From NCBI RefSeq assembly GCF_937616625.2, contig NC_065571.1, forward strand, positions 48,407,651 through 48,471,650: DNA of 64,000 nucleotides, in the 5' to 3' direction. Both the position numbers and the translations under genes were made by a program. A model generated the notes under the pieces. It had not been told where the DNA came from, searched no databases, and saw only the letters and a program-made list of their open reading frames with translations. This stretch comes from Mercurialis annua. Its lineage: Eukaryota > Streptophyta > Magnoliopsida > Malpighiales > Euphorbiaceae. Shown in pieces: positions 56,680-64,000 of this stretch; within the stretch, counting starts at the first letter, position 1, and every line of letters begins with the position of its first letter.

Positions 56680-59600
56680 TTATAGGGCAGACTGGAAAAT
56701 CATCTCTGCAAGTTCCTGCAATACCACGAAAACGAAAAATTAATATACATTAGTTGCAATCTTATAAATCCTATGTTGCACGGAAATTTCTTGAGTGCTA
56801 TATTTTGGTATTTAGTTTCCATTTCCAAAAATGCTTTGAAACTCCAATACTCGGTATCTATAACCTATTCTTTTAAAGATTGTTGTTTCACAGGATTTTT
56901 TGTTTTAGCATTTCTATTTTCATGCTACATAGTATAAAACCAGCAGCATGTAGAGAACAGGTTGATGAAGTTACCTGCTTGGCAGAAGGAACCTTTGGTT
57001 CACCCCATTCGATGGCTTTCTTCTCGAGCATGTCAAAATCAGCCTTACCAGCCTATTAATAGATGCATGAACTTGCAGTTAAATTCACAAGAAATTAAAA
57101 ATAAACTGCAAAGAGGTATTAAATTGACTACCTCTATTTGTGCTCCGATTTCTGTGTCAAAACTCTGATAGCGCTTGCGTACAAGGTCAGCCAACGAACC
57201 GTCCTTCAGTGTACAGCAAGAAAAGTCACTTGGTGTCAAAATCAGGTTAAGAAAAAAATTCTGAATTATATGCAAAAGAAATTTAAATTAGAGAAAAGGT
57301 AATAGAAAAGTTCACCTCAATTAACTTAACAGCATTTCGAAGTCCACGAGCCAAGGTATCCATTCCACCGATATGAGCAATAAATATGTCCTCAACATCG
57401 GTACTCTCTCTTCGCCTAATCATCAACTCAGATATAGTTAATATATTATAATCAAACTATATAGAGAAATCCTATTATGCTTGTGAATAAGAATAAGTTG
57501 ATCTAAAATCAAGAAACTAACAATTTTGCATCAAAATTGAATCCTCCTGGTGCCAATCCTCCCTGTGCCAAGCAAAAGTTAAAACTAATTAATTTATTTC
57601 CATCTGAAACAGCAAGTTCTTCAAAAAAATTCAACACGTTATAATATTGTACTTACATTTTTAATTACACTCGTCATAACCAGAGTTGCCTCGGCAATAT
57701 CTGTCATGAACTGATCGGTATCCCATCCTGTAGAATGGCAATAACACTATTACTTTCCAAATTCTCAATCATTTTAGAGCTTTTCTATACTAAAGCTGCC
57801 AAATTTGGAGAAGTCGAAGGTTTCTAAGTATCTTTTACCAATCTGAGGGTCACCGGTGTTGGCATCAATATTTCCGAGTAAACCATTGATTCTTGCAGTT
57901 TCAAGCTCATGGTGACAGCTGTTTAACACCAAAGTCTCAGAGGTAAGAGAATTTTTTCAAACTTGTATGCATTTGGTAACTAATGTCTCATGGACCAAAG
58001 AAGGGTAAGATAAGGACATGTACCTATGACCAGAAAGAGTTGCATGATTGCACTCGATGTTGAGCTTGAATTCATCTGCAAACAAAAATAAGGGTCATGA
58101 GGTTTATCGTAAGATAAAACTACTGATACAATATACTATTCAAGCTCAAGAGAGATGCGAACTATATTTAGAGACTAAGAATTTGTTTAATCTGAATGTC
58201 AACTGTACAAGAAATGTAAGGAAAGAAGTTTCGATGATCACCTATGAGCCCGTATTTTCGTAAGAAATTAGCTGCAGTAGCAGCATCCCAATCATACCTG
58301 AGAAAAATACCATCATAGGTTAACATAGGATACACTTAACAGAGACAAATAAATAAGATACGAGTCATACTGGTGTTTAGTAGGTTCTTGGGGCTTGGGT
58401 TCAATTAGCAGAGTCCCTGCAATAAAAAAGACTAGCTTCAGCAATTCAACATAATAGAATAGCATAAGATAGAGATGATAAAATATTTAAAAATCCTTTA
58501 TTTACTAAGGAGACCATTTTTAAAACAATGAGCAATTAGATGTATAAAAATCAAACGTTAACAAATTGGCTAATAAAAGTACTCTTTTTAAGATTAAATG
58601 GACAAAATCACACTTGTAAAATATGAAGCACGGGTTATAAAATGAAGAGCATGTACCATTGAATCCAATCTTCTTCTTGTAGGCAACAGCCGCTTCCATA
58701 AATCTTGCCTACAGGTAGCCATAGCATCAATTAGTTTAAAAGACCAGATGCCTCGGAGTGGAAATTTCAACTTTTTCACTAAACAAGGATCAATCTGTAA
58801 TTTGAATTTTTGAAAATATACACAGCAGTATTTTAGTAAGAGTTCATAATACCATATGATTTAGCTCCCTTTCCATATCTGTGTTCAAAAGAGTTTGGTA
58901 ACCTTCGCGACCACCCCAAAAAACATAATTTTCTCCGCCTAAATAATGTGTGACCTATGGCAAAACATTAATTGTAAAACACTTGGCATCAAATCAGAAG
59001 TAGCAACAACATGAATGTACACTATATTCACAACCAACGTCCTATATTCAGATTATGCACAAACCTCCATTGCTTTCTTAACCTGAGCTGCGGCATATGC
59101 ATATACACCTACTTCAGAACTGCAAGAAAGGTTGCAGTCTTGAGTCAGCGAGCGCAAAATATATCAACACCACAGGCACAAAACTTAACAAACGACGAGT
59201 TTACAGTACCTAGTAGCACCACCATGCATGTAACGAGGATGTACAAACAACTGAGATGTACCCCACAAAGGACGGATCTTGCTTCCCTGCACAGTTACAT
59301 GACTAAATTGATTAAAAGGAAAAGTTACTGCATAAAGCCCATTAACGGAACAAGAAACACTTTCGGCACATGATCAAAGAAGTTTCATTCTTCTTCAGAC
59401 CAATGCATGCATGGTTAATTACCTGAAGCTCTTTAGCAAGGGCCACCACTTCATCAAAATTTGCATTACTTTCCTGCAACATAAACAAATTGATATCAAG
59501 TAGCCTCCATGGGCAGAGTTATGATCAATGGAAATGCCCGTCATCTGAAACTGAACAGCTATTTTAAATTTCAAAAACATTAAAAATTGAAAACCATAAG

Positions 59601-60580
59601 AAAACCATTCTTCTAAAGTTCTTACGCCAACTAATGAATTTACCTCAATAGTATTTCCAGCAGGCGCTATATCCCTATCATGGAAACACCACCTATCAAC
59701 TCCAAGTTTATCCAGCAACTCAAAATTGGCCCTCACTGCATCGTTTTTCAAAGGAAAAATAAGTAAGAAGACAGCGTTGTTTATACACCACACCATAGAG
59801 AAATCCCTCATAACTTCATCAATCTTACTTCTTCGTTTGGCCATAGCCACTGAATCAGTCCCATCCTCCCAAGGCCAATATTTAGTTGGAGCACCAAATG
59901 GGTCACCTCCTGTCCCACGGAATGTATGCCAAAACGCAATGCTGAATCTCATCCAATCCTATGAGCGTAAAATACTTTTCAGATAGTTGACATAAATAGC
60001 ACATCAATAATGAAATATAAGAATGAAATATCACCTTCATTTTCTTCCCAAGAATCTCTTCTTCTGCATTATACCATTTGTATGCTAGCGGATTCTTGCT
60101 AGAAGGCCCCTGCAAATAACAGTGCCAATAATCACTATTTGAGCAAACCATCCATCGTAGAGAAACAACTTTAAATGTCAACTTTACTTAATAAGACTTT
60201 CAATGGCAGATCAAATTGAGATAACAAATATAAAAGACATCAAGATAACATAAATAAACGACTAGATTAGATTAAAAATTCATTACCTCATACTTAATTT
60301 TGGGAATTTCAGGGAAGAATTCTCCTGTCCATTCGTCTGAATCAGCACATTTACCACCAAGGTCAGCAGGGCATGTTTGTGCACTACCAGCAATCTGAGA
60401 TCAAGGTAATGAAACCAAAAAGATGAACACCCAGAATCCGATAAAAGAAAATAAACAACAATGTTGAACTGGAATAAACTCCTTATAAAAGGTTACTCTT
60501 ACCACTTTGGAAGTGAATATATTCAAGTAAAGAAGAATTAGCAATGCTCCCCCACCCTTCATCCTGCTCATTTTACTCAT
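56680..60580 (-). CDS. XYLA: Xylose isomerase (20 coding exons)
   Basis: Coding exons run 60580-60503, 60394-60287, 60109-60035, 59958-59829, 59735-59644, 59473-59423, 59286-59210, 59119-59065, 58954-58853, 58708-58657, 58416-58371, 58297-58242, 58075-58024, 57918-57839, 57727-57657, 57562-57522, 57415-57316, 57203-57132, 57052-56975 and 56715-56680. All borders are GT-AG; the sum is 1452 bases, 483 residues. The enzyme interconverts D-xylose and D-xylulose. Visible sites: [14 protein letters not shown], catalytic [10 protein letters not shown], metal ligands in [43 protein letters not shown] and [11 protein letters not shown]. The N-terminus ([11 protein letters not shown]) suggests a signal peptide, as in other plant homologues. 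The start could instead be the Met at 60571 or 60562. All active-site segments are intact. Confidence 0.96.
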
Positions 60581-60584
60581 ACTA

Positions 60585-61262
60585 ACTCTGCACCAAACAT
60601 ACCACAAAACAATTATTACTTCCAAAACCATAGATAGAAACACCATAAATTGAAACATAATTAAATTAGAAACTAAAAAAAATCATGGATCCTAATGTCC
60701 CTAATCAATAGAAAAAGAACCCAACTTTAAAGCCATATGAACAGGGGCAGAACCACCCTTAGACTAGGGTAGGATCCCGCGGGTTGGGAATTTTTTAAAA
60801 ATAGAGGAAATATTTGTAGCGAATTCAGGGCCAAAGGGAGGTTAAACTCGGGCTGCTGGAAGATCAAAGAGAACTAAAATTAAGTCCGGGTTAAAAAAAA
60901 CCTTGAATCCGCCACGGATGCAGATCAAATTCTGAAAACAAAATTGTAATAATAACAGCAATCTTTAACATAAAACAGGGACAGCTTAAAAGACATATTT
61001 TTTATCAAAAAAACTAATCCTTTCTGTCTTTTAATAAAATTGGTCAGCCCCAATACAGTGATCAGCAATACAACAGGTACCTCCGATCATCAACAAACAA
61101 CAACACATAAAAATTAAGAAAACAATTGAAACAAAAAAATCTGATCACTTCAAAAAAATAAACAATGCAATGAGATAAACTTATCTCTAGAATATCAAAC
61201 AAAAATTCTATAATTGTCGCGTAAAAATAGAAAGTTTTGATTAAAAAGGGAGAGACTTTACC
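60585..61262 (-). other. 5'UTR intron of the xylose isomerase gene
   Basis: A donor-like ATTG|GTAAAG at about 61261 and an acceptor GTGCAG at about 60588 flank an intron of about 670 bases just before the start codon. It is inferred from splice signals only. Confidence 0.55.
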
Positions 61263-61370
61263 AATAATAACACTGAATTATTGCAATGGAAACTGAGTGA
61301 TTATGCACTTTTCACTGAATATAGAGGTTTTGGTATTTATGTTGTTGTGTTCTTGATGTTGAGCTGCATT

Positions 61371-61382
61371 ATATTTATATAC
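61371..61382 (-). promoter_or_regulatory. TATA box of the xylose isomerase gene
   Basis: The minus strand reads GTATATAAATAT, 110-120 bases upstream of the predicted 5'UTR donor. This is a normal spacing for a short first exon. Confidence 0.6.
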
Positions 61383-61683
61383 TGAGAGAGATGCATAGTT
61401 AATGTGTTAATGGATAATGATAAAATATGATTTATTAATTTAATTGGAAACAATTTCTTCAAAAATAGTAATTTTGTTTGATTTGACTACTAACTAAAAA
61501 GATTTGTTTAACTAAGAACAAGGGTGACAGAATAATGATTCAATGCTTCTTTCTTCTTTTTTAACCCTTTGGATGAATGTCTTTATGGTAATCTAATTTT
61601 TATTACAATTCAGAGGTAGAAATAATTTATTTGATTATCACATTTTTACCGCTGAATTGTGCTCTTTTTGTTTTAATTTAATT

Positions 61684-61852
61684 ATTCACTTTATTATTTT
61701 TATGTACTTTAAAATAAAAATTAATATTTTAAATTTTTATAAATTGATTCACTTGCTTGGATGATAATATTCACTTTATTATTTTTACGTACTTTAAAAT
61801 AAAAATTAATATTTTAAATTTTTATAAATTGATTCACTTGCTTGGATGATAA
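61684..61852. repeat. 85-bp tandem duplication
   Basis: The segment ATTCACTTTATTATTTTTA...TTGCTTGGATGATAAT occurs twice in direct succession (61684-61768, 61769-61852) with a single visible substitution (TATGTACT versus TACGTACT). A recent slippage or unequal exchange. Confidence 0.92.
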
Positions 61853-61909
61853 TAAATAGTGAATTTTAAATATAAATAATATATATAAAAAATTAGTTTA
61901 AAAATCATA

Positions 61910-62103
61910 CTCCCTCTATTTTCAATAGAGATGTCCATTTTAAAAAAATTAAAAAAAATATTTATATTTTCTTAAACTGTGTGATAAAGATGAAGACATG
62001 ATAAAAGAAATAGAGAAAAAATTATAAAATTCATAACAATAATTATGTTTTCTTACACTGTGTGATAAAAATAAAATGGGCAATTTTATTAGAACGGAGA
62101 GAG
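61910..62103. mobile_element. Stowaway-like MITE, 194 bp
   Basis: It starts CTCCCTCTATTTTCAATAGA and ends TTTTATTAGAACGGAGAGAG, flanked by TA on both sides (61908-61909 and 62104-62105). This is the Tc1/mariner-derived Stowaway signature. Confidence 0.8.
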
Positions 62104-62734
62104 TAATGTAATAGAGATATATAAATATATTAAAAAAAGATAATTATATCGTGACGAATGAAGTATAACATAATTTTTTATTATTATAATTAATTGTAGT
62201 AAATAAATTTTTAAATTTTAAATTTAAATAATACTAATATATCAGTAAATTATAGATTAGATTAAGTAATATTTGACCATAGATCAAGTTAAAGATCAGA
62301 TATATTTATCAAAAAAAGATCAGATATAACATAATTTATTATTGGGATTAGAAGAAAAGAAGTAAAGATGAGGTGGCGACCCTTTTTCTAGATAGCATTT
62401 AAATAAAATGAGTCAGCGGTGACACCGCTCAAGAAACATCATTATCAATCTCAAAATAAAAGAAAAAGGTTAAAATATGCCCCTTATATTTAACTTGGAG
62501 TTCGAATTAACTCCTCATGAAAAATTAGGCAAAAACACACCCTTGATGTTTTAAAAGGTCCTAATTTTACCCTTCTAATTAAAGGGTACTTGAAGGAAGC
62601 ATCTATCTAAAGATAAAGGATGACACCAAGTAGATCAATGAAGAGTAGTAAGAAGATGGAGTAGATGAAAAAATTTGATAAGCAAAGATTTTTTTTTTTT
62701 GGCAAAGACCATTTTATTGAATGAAAGGAATCGA
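62104..62734. other. AT-rich intergenic DNA
   Basis: No gene is recognised. Low complexity; a T-run at about 62691-62700 lies at the 3' side of the RNase H fragment. Confidence 0.5.
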
Positions 62735-63075
62735 CTACAATAGTCTCGTTTTTAGCCACAATAATTGAGTCAGAGGATTAGAACAAAAAAAGAGATCTCT
62801 TAAGGCTTCTTTGGCAACATCGTGTGCCACCCTATTACAACAGCGCTTTATAAAATTGAAGGAGAACGAGTTTAATTTCCTGCAAATGACTCTGCAGTCC
62901 TGTAAAATCACTTTGCGGTTCAAATCAACAGCCCCACCTCCTAGCATAGCATCTATCAAGCTTTTAGCATCCCCCTCAATAATAATTGAATTCAGTATAA
63001 GTCTCACAGCTAAAGTAATGGCTTCTCTAAGCGCAAGAGCCTCAACCAACATAGGAGAAGCGACATGGTAATACT
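62735..63075 (-). pseudogene. RNase H-like (RVT_3) fragment of a LINE-type element
   Basis: The minus strand encodes MLVEALALREAITLA, SIIIEGDAKSLIDAM and RVICRKLNSFSF, then RCCNRVAHDVAKEAL. This is the order of the plant RVT_3 RNase H fold: E in the ALxLREA helix, D in EGDAKSL, and H-A near the end. The first catalytic D strand is missing. Such domains end non-LTR retroelement polyproteins or occur alone in plant genes. Here it is short, follows internal duplications and lacks its N-terminus. Most likely a retroelement remnant. Confidence 0.7.
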
Positions 63076-63190
63076 GTCGAGCCATAAGAGCAACAATATA
63101 GTTCCAGAAATGGTAATACTGGGAGAGAGCAACAATATAGTGGGACATGGTAATACTGGGAGAAAGCAACAATATAGTTCCAGAAATCTT
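63062..63190. repeat. ~50-bp tandem repeat (2.5-3 copies)
   Basis: GGTAATACTGGGAGA...GCAACAATATAGT with CCAGAAAT/GGGACAT spacers is repeated three times. It lies directly upstream (minus strand) of the RNase H fragment and accounts for the odd N-terminal extension of that ORF. Confidence 0.85.
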
Positions 63191-63579
63191 TCACTGAGGC
63201 AAAAGATGACGGTCCTCAATCGAAATTAGTAGACGGTTGACTCTTTAATATTCAATAATATAAAAAGGTAAGAAAATTAAAAGTTTAATTTCGATAATTT
63301 TTCTAAAATATTATAAAAATATGTAGGTGTGGTTGAACCGACCGGTCCAATCCGATTTCGGCTCACCGATTCAGTCCGGTCCAAACCGATTGGACCGGAT
63401 TTCCGGTTCTCAAAACTTAAAAAACTGAACACTTGACCAACTCCTGGTTTAACCGGTCTAACCAGTCAGTCTGATCCGATTTTCAAAACACTGGCTAATA
63501 GGATGAGAGAAAAATGAAATGCTTATGATGACAACTTGGTCTCTTTTTGAATAACAAGTTCTTGATATTCATTTTAGGT

Positions 63580-64000
63580 ATAATTTCCAAAACGATATGA
63601 GGTTAAGAAACCTCGAAGACTCTTTAGATCTCACGATTACTTCCATCTCGCTTAATAAAATTATTTTATTCGACGAACATTTTTTTGCTGGTCTTAGACT
63701 TTCTTTAGATCCTTTTATTATTTAAGTATGTCTTGATTTAGATATTGCACCTGGGCAAGGCTATTTGACTTCTTTTCTATTTCTTATAGTCATATAGGCT
63801 TTGGGAAAAAGATCCTTTAATGAATTTCTTTAATCATTTTTGTTTCTTTACTCAGCATAAGAGTGAGGTATTTGTTTATACTACTAGTAGGTTAGGGCGA
63901 TTCATGTTTAAACTTTTTGATTCTCTAAAAAATTGGACTTCGAAATTTTTCTTGGTCTGGTATGATTTTTCTTTTGTTAATTTTTTTAAGGGATTTTTTA
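63580..64000 (+). pseudogene. Degenerate plant transposon protein (Transposase_28-like), runs off the window
   Basis: Several frames together read like the plant gypsy-type transposon protein family. RNLEDSLDLTITSISLNKI and FDEHFFAGLRLSLDPFII are followed by a stop. Next come LDLDIAPGQGYLTSFLFLI, a frameshift, and from 63817 MNFFNHFCFF...FVYTTSRLGRFMF and LFDSLKNWTSKFFLVW. The order agrees with the family (..APGQL....W.FL........GR.LF..L..WK..FFFV). At least one stop and one frameshift are present, so it is not functional. Confidence 0.55.

Noticed and set aside
1..64000. tRNA and rRNA genes
   Set aside because: No cloverleaf with conserved boxes and no rRNA segment noticed on reading; the tRNA-like strings at 13842 and 38217 are primer-binding sites.

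Overview
The window is nuclear DNA of a flowering plant, most likely a eudicot. It is AT-rich, has spliced genes with plant-type introns, and is dominated by plant-type LTR retrotransposons (Tekay-like chromovirus, Athila/Tat and Copia lineages) plus MULE-type MITEs, a Helitron and a Stowaway-like MITE. I saw no prokaryotic or organellar operon structure and no tRNA or rRNA gene.

Layout. 1-8.4 kb: transposon wreckage. A complete LTR (1074-4094) preceded by the last bases of its internal region abuts a 5'-truncated LTR (4095-5329), which cuts into a minus-strand Copia element (5330-7847) just inside its reverse transcriptase. 8.4-25.6 kb: a tandem array of a roughly 1.8 kb unit. Copy A carries a broken gene for a small multi-pass membrane protein, copy B carries an apparently intact one, and copy C is truncated. 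Copy B was invaded by a 370-bp MITE and by a 12.7-kb Athila-type element (12309-25016, TSD GTACT) whose ORFs are all degenerate. 25.8-29.4 kb: a 3.59-kb solo LTR on the minus strand (TSD CAAAG). 29.4-36.0 kb: AT-rich intergenic DNA with a second MITE of the same group, a LINE remnant and a 200-bp tandem repeat. 36.0-45.5 kb: a very young Tekay-like element (TSD CACAC, LTRs of identical length with two differences seen by eye) that nevertheless has an amber codon inside gag and an altered protease motif. 46.5-48.8 kb: a 2.3-kb non-autonomous MULE (9-bp TSD) with a 543-bp Helitron nested in it.

49-61.4 kb is the genic part: a secreted At4g14100-like protein (minus, 2 exons), the SNARE USE1 (plus, 6 coding exons) and xylose isomerase (minus, 20 coding exons plus a 5'UTR intron). 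The exon models of the three genes stay in frame throughout. They are ordinary single genes with no obvious functional linkage. 61.4-64 kb holds a Stowaway-like MITE, an RNase H fragment and a degenerate plant transposon protein running off the window.

The most unusual signal is structural. Every LTR of the TGTAATRCCCC...GTCGTGACA type that reaches the relevant region carries arrays of short palindromes whose sequence differs between copies while position and architecture are kept. The 3' half of these LTRs carries hairpins with a nearly constant loop and stems that change in a compensated way, and a hairpin with changing stem between fixed flanks (ACTCACTCAG / CTGACCCC) just upstream of a splice-acceptor-like site. 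The unrelated Athila element independently carries its own dispersed nested palindrome (GGTCTCGATCGAGAAGC and its complement) in LTRs and in the gaps between ORFs. I regard this as a candidate undescribed class of fast-evolving RNA or DNA structure modules in plant LTR elements.
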